Of a DNA stretch of 64,000 nucleotides, positions 16,571-25,880 are shown one piece after another. The stretch spans positions 1-64,000 of the forward strand of contig MEPU01000003.1 of NCBI GenBank assembly GCA_001771815.1. Reading direction: 5' to 3'. Position 1 is the first letter of the stretch, and every line of letters begins with the position of its first letter. Below the pieces are notes generated by a model. The model was not told where the DNA came from. It was given only the letters and a program-made list of their open reading frames with translations, and made no database searches. Position numbers and translations under genes: made by a program. The DNA is from Bdellovibrionales bacterium RIFCSPHIGHO2_01_FULL_40_29. Its GTDB lineage: Bacteria > Bdellovibrionota > Bdellovibrionia > Bdellovibrionales > Bdellovibrionaceae.

Positions 16571-19500
16571 CGAATGGTAATCCGTCGCCAGTCTCGCTAC
16601 CAGTATCCCCGATATTCGGAGTCACCGTACCATTACCCAAAGCTCCGTTGGCCGCTCCACCCCAGCACTTCAGCCGCTTTGTGGTTGTTATCACGCAAGC
16701 ATGAAAATAACCTACTGAAATAGAACTGGCGACAACTCCCGTACCTAAGTTCACATTTGATAACGAAGACATCTCGTTGTTGTTATCTCCAATATTCGAC
16801 GTGCTACCTATAAGCAATTGACCTTGATTGCCTTGTCCCCAACAGCGAACGCCACCGGCCGCGCTCATTGCGCAACTCATTTGATTTCCACCAAAAATTT
16901 GAGTCGGAGTGTAGGAACTAAATGCAATAGCTGCCAAACCATCACCCATTTCACCTGTGTCATCACCCCATTGGTTTGTACCAACATCTAAACCCAGCTG
17001 TCCGCGAAAATTTCGTCCCCAGCATTTTGCAGTTCCATTATCTAAGACAGCACACGCGTGGCTATAGCCCGCTCCAATATTTGTTGCTGTTCGAGCTGTT
17101 CCTAAATTAATAGCTGCTAACCCTGTCATTTCGCCAGCCTCATCACCCGTTGTGACTGATGATTCAGTTCCCAATTGACCATAGCGATTTCCACCAAAAC
17201 ATTTCACAGTCGCATTGTCCAAAAGCGCGCATGTAAAATCCATTCCTCCGACTAACTTGGTGGCCGTTCGACCAACACCCAAATTCACGGCAGGTAAATT
17301 ATCGCCCATCTGCGAACCAGCTGTACCACGATTGACGGAATCTTCTAAACCCAACTGACCGGATGAGTTTCGTCCAAAACATTTCGTCACACCATTATCT
17401 AATATTGCACATGTGACATACCCAAACGCATAGATCTGAGTGGCCGTTCGACCAACTCCAAAATTCACTGCTGGCAAGTTATCACCCATTTCATTGGATC
17501 CATCACCCCGATTTGCAGTGCTGCCAATTCCCAATTGCCCGTAAGTATTCTGACCCCAGCATTTAACAGTGGCATTGTCCAACAATGCACACGTATGTGA
17601 AATGCCTGCAGCCAACTGCGTTGCCGTTCGCCCAGCTCCCAAATTCACAAAAGGCAATGCTCCACCAAGTTCTGTGGTCACATCAGCTAAATCTGTTGTT
17701 GATCCATGTCCTAATTGTCCAGCGGCTCCATCACCAAAACATTTCACAGAACCATCGTTGTAACGAACACAGTTGTGATAAGATCCAGATACAATTTCAA
17801 CGGGCTCAATATGCGTGATTGCTGCATCATCTATATTTGTAATATTATCTGTCACTCGAACAGTTCCCGCTCCAATCACCGATGCGGCAGTATATAAACC
17901 CGTGGATGCATTGATGGATCCTGTACCTGCAAAAACCGAATACGTATATGGTGCTGATCCTAAAATCGCCGAGAATGTCACCGTTGAAAAAATAGGTAAC
18001 TTCAAGCTCGATGGAGTGATAGACAATTCACTCACAATCGTCACTTCGGCTACAACAGTATTTCCAATGGTGTCAGTGACTTGTACAATATCTGTTCCAG
18101 CCACTGCCGGTGCCGTATAAAAACCTGTTGTGGAGTTAATAGATCCATCTCCACTTGAAATGGAAAATGTCAATGTACCGACACCACCCGAAGCTGTAAA
18201 TGTTGTGGTATCCAATGCGGCGATGGTTAAACTCAGGGGAGAAAGTGTTAATGGTTCATAAATTGTGACAGCTGTATCTGCTGTTGCTCCGACAGAATCC
18301 GTTGTTCTTAGTGTTGCGGAACCTATTGTTGCGGGTGCGGTGTAATCACCCGTCACCGTATCAATCACACCACCACCACTTACAATTGAGAACGTATAGG
18401 GACTGACTCCCCCTTCAGGACTTAAACTCAAATCAGAATTTGTAACCACATAGGCTGTTACAGGTGATACCGTTAATGGTCCCGTGACTGTTAACGATCC
18501 ATTGCTTGTATTCCCTAACGAGTCTGTCACGCGCACAGTGACAGATCCTGCTGATGCGGCCGTATAAAGTCCAGTTGACGAGTTAATTGATCCAGGACCA
18601 CTCAAAATAGAATACGAATACGGCGACACGCCACCCGTCGCTGAGTAACTTTGCGTTCCAGACGACGAAATCGTGGCCGTTAACGGAGAGATTAAAAGTG
18701 CTGCATTGATGGTGACCGTTGAATCTGAAATATTACCCATTCCATCCGTCACTCGCACGGTGGCCGAACCCGCTGTTGCGGGCGCTGTGTACGCTCCACT
18801 TGATGAATTTATTGCTCCTCCACCAGACACGATTGAAAATGTGTACGGCGAAACTCCGCCCGTAGCACTGAATGTATATATATTATTAACCGCTAATGAT
18901 TTCGTCGCTGGAACAATCGCCAGCGCCGCATTAATTGTGACAGATGCATCGGCAGTTGCTCCTAAATTATCAGTCACTCGAACCACTGCCGAACCAGCAG
19001 CAACGGGCGCCGTGTATAATCCTGTTGATGCATTGATAGATCCCCCACCACTCACCACGGAATACGAATACGGCACAGCTCCATTAGATCCTGCAAAAGT
19101 CACACTGTTATTCACTGCTAAAGTTGTACTCGCCGGAGAAATGCTCAGACCCGATGTTATTGTCACCGTCGAATTCGCTGTGTTACCAATACTATCCGTC
19201 ACACGAACTATCGTTGTATCCGGAGTTGCTGGCGCCGTGAATAATCCTGTTGATGCATTGATGGAACCCGTTCCGCTCACCAGTGAATACGAATAAGGAA
19301 CGACCCCACCATCAGCTGAAAAATTAAGAGTTCCATTGATACCCATCGTTTGTGACGTTGGCGAAATAGTCAGGGCCGCGTTCACGGTCACATTGGCATC
19401 TGCGGTGGCACCCAAAGAATCTGTGACTCGCACAACAGCCGACCCTGCACTGGCCGGTGCTGTGTACACACCCGTTGTGGCATTGACGCTGCCCGTTCCA

Positions 19501-20624
19501 CTCAGACGTGAAAATGTAAATGGACCAGTTCCACCAACGGCTGAAAATGTCGTTGAATTATTAACCGCCAATGTCGTTGATGTTGGCGAAATACTCAGTG
19601 CTGTTGTCACTGTGATTGCCGCATCAGCCGTATTTCCTATAGCATCTGTCACGCGGACCACCGCCGAGCCATTACTTCCCGGAGCCGTGTAAACACCGCT
19701 GCTTGAATTGATGGAACCTGTTCCTGATACCAAAGAATACGAATACGGCGAAACTCCACCGCTTTCAGAAAAAGCAATCGTTGTATTGATCAATGTTGTT
19801 TGCGAGGTCGGAGAAATTTGTAAAGCGGCATTGATGGTGATGCTGGCATCATCGGTTGCACCTAAACTATCAGTGACCCGAACAACTGCCGATCCCGCAC
19901 CCGCCGGAGCGGTATAGACCCCCGTTGTTGCGTTGATACTTCCGGTGCCACTCACCAGACTGAAAGTGTACGGACTTGAACCACCGCCCGCCGTGAATGT
20001 TGTCGAGTTATTCACAGCCAATTCATAAGTGGAAGGTGAAATCCCCAATACCGAAAAAATACTAACTGTGGCATTGGATGTATTTCCTAAAGAATCCGTC
20101 ACACGCACTGTTGCACTACCCGCTGAACCAGGTGCTGTGTACAATCCAGTTGTTGCATTGATGCTGCCAACGCCACTGACTTTTGAGTATGTCAGCGGTG
20201 GAACTCCACCTGTCGCAGAAAATGTATGTGTGGCGCCGATAGATAAACTTTGTGACGTCGGAGAAATCTGCAATGCAGGATTGATCGTCACCACTGAATC
20301 TGAGAAAGCTCCCAAACTATCGGTGACGCGAACAACTGCCGAACCCGACGCTCCAGGTGCCGTATAATTTCCAGATGTTGATAAAATCGAACCGCTGCCA
20401 CTAAAAATTGAAAATATGTACGGCGCCGTTCCGCCAGAAACAGTGAATGTTTGCAAATTGCTAACTGCTAAAGTTACAGCCACTGGTGAAATCGCAATCA
20501 CAGACTCAGAGGGCACAATAAGCGATGGCGACGGAGCATAACCATCCGTCGCTCGTTGACATGAAACGATTAGAAAACTAAACAACAGCGCGAATTTCAT
20601 TAACTTTTGAATCATATTATTCAT
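16560..20624 (-). CDS. Surface lipoprotein with 12 Ig-like repeats and a seven-bladed RCC1 propeller
   Basis: 1354 residues. The N-terminus is a lipoprotein signal with lipobox FLIVSC (Cys about 22). Residues about 42-945 are 12 consecutive units of about 75 residues, each with LxISP-, GGVxPYxFSxxSG-, GSINxxTGxYTAP- and VRVTDSLGN-type motifs, a bacterial Ig-like fold. Residues about 950-1354 are seven RCC1-type units with H-x-C-A, VKCWG and GQLG motifs; seven is the number needed to close a propeller. Each blade keeps two cysteines about 9-12 residues apart, as expected for disulfides outside the cytoplasm. Likely a stalk that displays a propeller on the cell surface; ligand unknown. Confidence 0.85.
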   Translation of the reverse strand: MNNMIQKLMKFALLFSFLIVSCQRATDGYAPSPSLIVPSESVIAISPVAVTLAVSNLQTFTVSGGTAPYIFSIFSGSGSILSTSGNYTAPGASGSAVVRVTDSLGAFSDSVVTINPALQISPTSQSLSIGATHTFSATGGVPPLTYSKVSGVGSINATTGLYTAPGSAGSATVRVTDSLGNTSNATVSIFSVLGISPSTYELAVNNSTTFTAGGGSSPYTFSLVSGTGSINATTGVYTAPAGAGSAVVRVTDSLGATDDASITINAALQISPTSQTTLINTTIAFSESGGVSPYSYSLVSGTGSINSSSGVYTAPGSNGSAVVRVTDAIGNTADAAITVTTALSISPTSTTLAVNNSTTFSAVGGTGPFTFSRLSGTGSVNATTGVYTAPASAGSAVVRVTDSLGATADANVTVNAALTISPTSQTMGINGTLNFSADGGVVPYSYSLVSGTGSINASTGLFTAPATPDTTIVRVTDSIGNTANSTVTITSGLSISPASTTLAVNNSVTFAGSNGAVPYSYSVVSGGGSINASTGLYTAPVAAGSAVVRVTDNLGATADASVTINAALAIVPATKSLAVNNIYTFSATGGVSPYTFSIVSGGGAINSSSGAYTAPATAGSATVRVTDGMGNISDSTVTINAALLISPLTATISSSGTQSYSATGGVSPYSYSILSGPGSINSSTGLYTAASAGSVTVRVTDSLGNTSNGSLTVTGPLTVSPVTAYVVTNSDLSLSPEGGVSPYTFSIVSGGGVIDTVTGDYTAPATIGSATLRTTDSVGATADTAVTIYEPLTLSPLSLTIAALDTTTFTASGGVGTLTFSISSGDGSINSTTGFYTAPAVAGTDIVQVTDTIGNTVVAEVTIVSELSITPSSLKLPIFSTVTFSAILGSAPYTYSVFAGTGSINASTGLYTAASVIGAGTVRVTDNITNIDDAAITHIEPVEIVSGSYHNCVRYNDGSVKCFGDGAAGQLGHGSTTDLADVTTELGGALPFVNLGAGRTATQLAAGISHTCALLDNATVKCWGQNTYGQLGIGSTANRGDGSNEMGDNLPAVNFGVGRTATQIYAFGYVTCAILDNGVTKCFGRNSSGQLGLEDSVNRGTAGSQMGDNLPAVNLGVGRTATKLVGGMDFTCALLDNATVKCFGGNRYGQLGTESSVTTGDEAGEMTGLAAINLGTARTATNIGAGYSHACAVLDNGTAKCWGRNFRGQLGLDVGTNQWGDDTGEMGDGLAAIAFSSYTPTQIFGGNQMSCAMSAAGGVRCWGQGNQGQLLIGSTSNIGDNNNEMSSLSNVNLGTGVVASSISVGYFHACVITTTKRLKCWGGAANGALGNGTVTPNIGDTGSETGDGLPFVNH

Positions 20625-20941
20625 TAAAATGTCCCACTTCCTTGCGACATAGTTTTCTCAACCCGTTCCGTTGTCTTTAATATCGACAAAAACTTAGAAA
20701 AACTTGAGTTGACATTCTCACCTTGAAACAACCTAGACCAAGGAAAAGGCGTTTATATTTTGAACACGACCATACTCTAGACAAGTACCCACGATTACTC
20801 AGTCGTTTTGATAAGTTAACCCCACCACGTCTCAAGTTCACTCTAAACAGTTCAACAACTCACACGGATGAACTCAAGTCTATTTGATTTAAAACAAATA
20901 AAATCGGCCTGACCTTTGCTCCTTTGTCAGTCGGGGGTACT
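20625..20941. other. Divergent intergenic region between two surface lipoprotein genes
   Basis: 317 bases with no gene I can support. TTGACA at 20709-20714 could be a -35 box toward the plus strand, but the -10 candidates at 17-19 bases (CCTAGA, TAGACC) are weak. The region must hold promoters for both flanking genes. No hairpin terminator or RNA gene seen. Confidence 0.5.
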
Positions 20942-22771
20942 GTGAATACCAATAAAAAAATTTCTCTCATCTTATCTTTAGGTGCGACTTCTCTGATGAT
21001 TATCTTTCAGAATTGCTCTGCCACAAGATTTCAAGGCATTAGCCCTTCAGAAGATATCGCCTTAAAAAAGAATATCTTTGTTACTCCAGGTAATAATACT
21101 GATGATACGGACGGCACGAATAATGGTGAATATAATGTTGGTGATGTTCTTGGCGCCGGTGGAGAAATCCCCTCAGAAGGTTTACGTGTTTCTCATATTA
21201 GCCAAGCTGCAAAAAGCTTTGTTAAAACATGTAACAAATCCATGTATGAAATTGAAAAGAAAGAAGTTCTTGAAGAAGTCGCTCGAAATCCAAAATTAAT
21301 TCCAGTTCAATACTCCATTTCATTCGGCAGCAAAACAGATGATTTGGCATTCGTTGCTCACAGTCGTGCAATTTTGACTGACAATCGTGGTATTTTTAAA
21401 AATCAATACATTGTTCCTTATTCAACGCTTGCCGCGAACGACACAAAATCTTTGCCCGGTTACTATGTGCGAGGTTATTACACGACGGACTACAGTAAAG
21501 CGAAGTCCGACTATATCTTTGGCAAAAGATGCTTTTTTAATACGGTTCAAATTACAAGTGACGTCGCCATGCCTCAGGGTGGTTACATGCCATTTTTAAA
21601 AAACAAACCTGAAATTTCAAATCTGCATGGCTCTCATTATCTCATTTCAGGACAAGAAATTCCTTTAGATCAAACTCAATTTACTCTGAAAAACAAAGTC
21701 AATAATTTGCGAGAACCACAAATCATTGCTCTTTTCGTAGCCGACATCAGAAGCAAAAATTTTACACCCAAGTATCAAGATAAAATCTTAAAATCCATCA
21801 ATGCCAACCGTGGCAAAACGATGATGTTAAATACCAATGATATTTTTGATCTTGAACAAGTTTTTACGGGATTTAATGATCACGTTTTAAGTTTAGCTCA
21901 AAATTTTAAAGGAGAAACAGGTAAAACATTTTCATCTTTAACAGGCGCACCGCAATTGTTATTTAATATCTTAAGCGGTGTCCAAGACACAACTGTTTTG
22001 GTACCAAGCCAGTACACTCCCATTGTTTTAGATTTAGGGGAAATCGGCATAAAAACTTCAGATGCGACATGGGGCACTTATTTTGATATGGCGGCCACAG
22101 GCAAAGGCGCACATAAAACATCGTGGTTAGGTGGAGATCTTGAAAATCAGATGGGAAAATCAAGACAACCTGCCAGCGTTAACAACAGCTCTGTTAAAAT
22201 GGATGTCCAAAGAACAACTCAAGACGGTTTTCTTGTTTTACCATCTCAAGAGGGCCGCGTGAGTTCTTCAAAAAACTTATTCGGTGATAACTTAGAAGTT
22301 CATGGCAAAACGTATGAAAATGGATTCTTAGCTTTGCAGGCTTTGGCCAACAAAAAATGTGATAGCACAGATATCAAAGAAAGATATTTAGGCCCTTGGG
22401 ATTCCAAACTCTATACAAGCACAATCAAAGTTTGGGTCGATGGCAACCGCAATGGTATTGATGAAACTGGTGAATTGTTTTCTTTAAAAGACGTTGGTGT
22501 CGTCGCCTTAAATGTTTGCCACTACATCAGCGAGAAAGAAACCGATAGTTTTGGAAATGGGACAGCGATGAGATCTGCTTTCTTAAGAGCCGATCCTGAA
22601 GACATCACTAATTTATTAGCCGACGAGGATGAAATTATCAGTCAGTTACAAGATGGATTGGATAAAAATGGCAAACAAGTTGAATTTAGACTCGCTGTTG
22701 ATTTGATTTTCAATACGTTCCCAGAATTAAAACTTCATGAAGTCAGCTCTTTATCCATGGCTTCAAAGTAG
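20942..22771 (+). CDS. Large predicted lipoprotein with an EF-hand-like loop
   Basis: 609 residues from the GTG at 20942, chosen because GGGGG lies just before it and it leaves a compact lipoprotein signal (TNKKISLILSLGATSLMIIFQNC). An upstream TTG at 20924 would add six residues. The body has no family I recognise. Near the C-terminus, VDGNRNGIDETGEL has the D-x-N-x-N-G-I-D-x-x-x-E spacing of a calcium-binding EF-hand/dockerin loop. Likely attached to the outer membrane. Divergent from the Ig/RCC1 lipoprotein, so the two may be regulated together. Confidence 0.75.
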   Translation: MNTNKKISLILSLGATSLMIIFQNCSATRFQGISPSEDIALKKNIFVTPGNNTDDTDGTNNGEYNVGDVLGAGGEIPSEGLRVSHISQAAKSFVKTCNKSMYEIEKKEVLEEVARNPKLIPVQYSISFGSKTDDLAFVAHSRAILTDNRGIFKNQYIVPYSTLAANDTKSLPGYYVRGYYTTDYSKAKSDYIFGKRCFFNTVQITSDVAMPQGGYMPFLKNKPEISNLHGSHYLISGQEIPLDQTQFTLKNKVNNLREPQIIALFVADIRSKNFTPKYQDKILKSINANRGKTMMLNTNDIFDLEQVFTGFNDHVLSLAQNFKGETGKTFSSLTGAPQLLFNILSGVQDTTVLVPSQYTPIVLDLGEIGIKTSDATWGTYFDMAATGKGAHKTSWLGGDLENQMGKSRQPASVNNSSVKMDVQRTTQDGFLVLPSQEGRVSSSKNLFGDNLEVHGKTYENGFLALQALANKKCDSTDIKERYLGPWDSKLYTSTIKVWVDGNRNGIDETGELFSLKDVGVVALNVCHYISEKETDSFGNGTAMRSAFLRADPEDITNLLADEDEIISQLQDGLDKNGKQVEFRLAVDLIFNTFPELKLHEVSSLSMASK

Positions 22772-22781
22772 GCTTTAAACC

Positions 22782-22812
22782 AAAAAAAAGAGCCACTCTT
22801 CGAGGGGCTCTT
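22782..22812 (-). terminator. Rho-independent terminator for the S41 protease gene
   Basis: On the minus strand, AAGAGCC pairs with GGCTCTT around an inner GAG/CTC stem and is followed by a run of eight or more T. It lies 28 bases past the protease stop and may also slow transcription coming from the convergent lipoprotein gene. Confidence 0.85.
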
Positions 22813-22839
22813 CATTCATCGTATTTATGATAAATAAAC

Positions 22840-24852
22840 TTATTTTGCTGAGTTGTTTAAAGCTATTTTACCCAATTCTTTGCCATCACCCAATAAAATC
22901 AAATCCGTCAATACATTCGCTGCTTCCTGAATGTCAGCGCGCTTCAAGTACTCTTTTTCCTTTTCAGCTTTGTCTGTTGCATAACGACTTTTCTTCACTT
23001 TCTTTTCTTTTTCGCCTTTTTCTTTAATCACTTCCGAGACTTTGATGATTTTTCCTAATTTTTTAGTTTTTTCTAACTCATCAACAATCTTCTTAAAGTC
23101 CTCATTTTTAGAAACGCGCTCTTGGGAACGCACCTTCAGTGATTTGATCCATGCTGGCTTAACTAATGGCCAAGCTCCATCACCTTTTTCAACGTAGGCT
23201 GATTTTGATAAAAAAGAACTGATCTTTTTAGGGGGTAATGAATAATCCATGCTCTTTTCGCCAATATCATCAACGCTGTATGGACTTGGGATAATGATGT
23301 CGGATTCAACACCACGGTGCTGAGTCGAGAATCCACCCGGAGTAAAGAACATACCAATTGTGACCTTCAATGCACCCAATTCCCCTGGAACCGGCAGAAC
23401 CGTTTGCACGCTGCCTTTACCGTAGGTGTGATCTGAACCGACGACCACCGCGCGATTATAGTCTTTTAATGCTCCTGAAACAATTTCAGATGCCGATGCA
23501 CTAATTCTTGAAGTCAGAATAACCAATGGACCAGACCAATCCACTTTCTCGTCTGTATCGGCCAATGAAATCTCTGAACCTGCTTTGCTTGATGATTGTT
23601 TTACAACATTACCGGTTTTAAAAAACAACCCCCCAATTTTAACAGCATCATCTAAAGATCCACCACCGTTGTTCGAAAGATCTAAAACCAAACCATCCAC
23701 TTTTTTCTCTCGAGCCTGAGCAATAACTTTTTTCAAATCCGCTGCCGAAGATCGACCACCGCGTTTTGAGTCCGAATAAAATGAAGGAAAATTAATCACG
23801 CCAATTTTCTTCTTCATACCGCTAACTTCTTTATCCAAATATGTAATTGAAACAGCATTGTCTTCTAAAGCAATTTTCTCACGAACAAGCTCAACATCGA
23901 ATTTTTTATTCCCATCTGACTCTTTACGCAAAATAGACAATTTAACTTTGGTGCCTTTTTGACCGCGAATCATTTTCACGACATCCTTTAAATCCATGTC
24001 GATGACATTTTCCATTTTTCCATCTTTTTTACTGACCGCAATGATTTTATCTTGAGGCTCTAAGTGTCCTGATTTAGATGCTGCACCACCTGGGACTAAA
24101 GCTTCAATTGTTGTGAATCCATCTTGCTGAGATAGCGTCGCGCCAATCCCCTCTAACGACAAACTCATATCGATAGTAAAATCATCATAATAGTCTTTTG
24201 AAAAGAAATTAGAATGAGGATCCAGCGCCATAGCAAAAGAATTCAGATATCCCGCGACCAACTCCTCAAATTTTGTTTCTTTTGTTCGTTTTAAATTTCG
24301 CTCGTAATTTTTGATCACCTTGCTCTTAGCCTCATCCAGCTTAATGTCAGTTGCGATATAATTGGCAATTTGAAATTGAACAAATTTTTTCAAAAACTCT
24401 TCAGCTTCTTCTTTTGTTTTTGGGTGTGGTTTATGATCTGGATCGTAAACAAACTCAACATCCTTATTAAACTTAAAATCTTTACCTAAAAGAGTTTTGA
24501 TAAATTCAGAACGCTCTTCAGTTCGCTTAACCACTAATCCTTGAACTTCATTAACGAACTTGCAGTCTTTTTTTTCAACATTAGAAAAAACATTCTTCAT
24601 CATAGTCTTGATGGCCTGCACGTCGGATTCTAACAAATAAATTTTCGCACCATCTTGTCGCTTGATGTATTGCTCGATGACTCGATTTTGTAATTCTTTG
24701 TCTTTATCTTTAAAAACCAAATGGTTTTGTAAAAATCCTGTTTGAATGGGATCTACCCAATTGCAATCCAAAGAACGAGTAAAATCCAATCCTTGTGAAT
24801 GGGCTGAAAAGCTTAATAACAACAACAGAGAAACAAAAAAATTTCGCATCAT
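22840..24852 (-). CDS. prc: Tail-specific/C-terminal processing protease, S41 family
   Basis: 670 residues, close to E. coli Prc (about 680). Signal peptide MMRNFFVSLLLLLSFSAHSQ, a helical N-terminal domain with the ALDPHSNFF motif (about 215), a PDZ domain (about 225-320, GIGATL to GHLEPQDKIIAV), the S41 core with catalytic serine in ISASASEIVSG (about 450) and lysine in TYGKGSVQ (about 478), then a lysine-rich C-terminal domain. A periplasmic protease that trims C-termini. A terminator follows. Confidence 0.9.
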   Translation of the reverse strand: MMRNFFVSLLLLLSFSAHSQGLDFTRSLDCNWVDPIQTGFLQNHLVFKDKDKELQNRVIEQYIKRQDGAKIYLLESDVQAIKTMMKNVFSNVEKKDCKFVNEVQGLVVKRTEERSEFIKTLLGKDFKFNKDVEFVYDPDHKPHPKTKEEAEEFLKKFVQFQIANYIATDIKLDEAKSKVIKNYERNLKRTKETKFEELVAGYLNSFAMALDPHSNFFSKDYYDDFTIDMSLSLEGIGATLSQQDGFTTIEALVPGGAASKSGHLEPQDKIIAVSKKDGKMENVIDMDLKDVVKMIRGQKGTKVKLSILRKESDGNKKFDVELVREKIALEDNAVSITYLDKEVSGMKKKIGVINFPSFYSDSKRGGRSSAADLKKVIAQAREKKVDGLVLDLSNNGGGSLDDAVKIGGLFFKTGNVVKQSSSKAGSEISLADTDEKVDWSGPLVILTSRISASASEIVSGALKDYNRAVVVGSDHTYGKGSVQTVLPVPGELGALKVTIGMFFTPGGFSTQHRGVESDIIIPSPYSVDDIGEKSMDYSLPPKKISSFLSKSAYVEKGDGAWPLVKPAWIKSLKVRSQERVSKNEDFKKIVDELEKTKKLGKIIKVSEVIKEKGEKEKKVKKSRYATDKAEKEKEYLKRADIQEAANVLTDLILLGDGKELGKIALNNSAK

Positions 24853-24958
24853 TTTGGATGTCCTTTTATCAACGTCTTAAGAGTGATTCTTTCACGTACT
24901 TGAAAGTATATGCCTGACTGCCTGGAATGATAAGTCTTGTTGCAATTAGATATATCGC

Positions 24959-25876
24959 TTAAGGCTTACGTCGAGTTGCATTAAACATATCCAATTGTGA
25001 AACAACATCTTGAAACTGCTGGGACCTGATGCCGTGTTGGGTGATTTCATGTTTAATGAACCCCCCATTATGCGTTTCGATCATAAAAAATGACATTTCC
25101 GGATAACTGGACTTCAGTCGAGCCATTTCTTCAACAACTAACTGTATATTTTTAGGATCATCATCGCTCATTCCAAAACGGTGGTGAGGACTATAGCCGT
25201 AAACTTCTATCGCCTTTTCAACGGATGCCCGTATGGCTTTTTGTTTTAACTCGGCTGTCGATAACTTTAATTCATGATCATTCAAATGTTTTCGAACTTC
25301 TTTATTGCTAACCGCATACAAACTTAAATAATTAGGCACTGCTGGTAAATATCCCGCTTTCACAAACTCGTGGATTCCCTCTTTGATCACATCAGCCGAA
25401 TGACCACGCGCTGTAATAACCGATACAGGTCGTTGATTAAAAGTCGCATGGTAAAAGCAATCCCATGAAGGCCCCTTCCACTGCATATCTGGTAACTGCA
25501 ATGCTGAAAGCACATCCTCAACAAACGGTTGCTTTTTATTCAATTCCCGAGCGACATCATCTAAATTAATATCTCGAAAGCATCGAAAGGTACCTGATTG
25601 ATCATCAAATCGAACTTCATACTCACTATAAGGCCCTTGTTTTCCAATAGTGTGATGATGAATCGCCCACTCACCGCTTGTCAGTGAAAGCTCTTCTTGA
25701 GTTTCTTTATGAAACAGAATCAACGGGGTCGTTAAGAATGCGATATTGTCATCAAAATCAAAAAAATAGAAACTCCGACCGCCTCGATTATAATTGCGAT
25801 CTGGCTCCTTCAAACGAGTCTCGCCCAATTCCAATTGACCTTTTATTGGTGGTTTTCGTGAATTTGAATCACTCAT
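24959..25876 (-). CDS. HAD-superfamily-like protein with modified motif I
   Basis: 305 residues from the ATG at 25876; an in-frame TTG at 25903 would overlap topA. HAD-like landmarks in order: FYFFDFDDNIAFL (motif I, with Asn where a Thr or Val is usual), VSVITARGHS (motif II), a basic region, and HHRFGMSDDDPKNI (motif IV). A conserved WDCFYHATF block and a C-terminal FFMIETHNGG stretch are not ones I can place. Four bases downstream of the topA stop, so an operon is likely. Enzyme activity is uncertain. Confidence 0.65.
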   Translation of the reverse strand: MSDSNSRKPPIKGQLELGETRLKEPDRNYNRGGRSFYFFDFDDNIAFLTTPLILFHKETQEELSLTSGEWAIHHHTIGKQGPYSEYEVRFDDQSGTFRCFRDINLDDVARELNKKQPFVEDVLSALQLPDMQWKGPSWDCFYHATFNQRPVSVITARGHSADVIKEGIHEFVKAGYLPAVPNYLSLYAVSNKEVRKHLNDHELKLSTAELKQKAIRASVEKAIEVYGYSPHHRFGMSDDDPKNIQLVVEEMARLKSSYPEMSFFMIETHNGGFIKHEITQHGIRSQQFQDVVSQLDMFNATRRKP

Positions 25877-25880
25877 CGTC

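Noticed and set aside
18673-19296. Plus-strand open frames under the Ig-repeat lipoprotein
   Set aside because: Repetitive Val/Ala/Pro-rich shadows of the 12 Ig units with the same period.
16600-20600. Possible CRISPR-like array
   Set aside because: The period is about 225 bases of coding repeats with gradual divergence, not short identical repeats with unique spacers.
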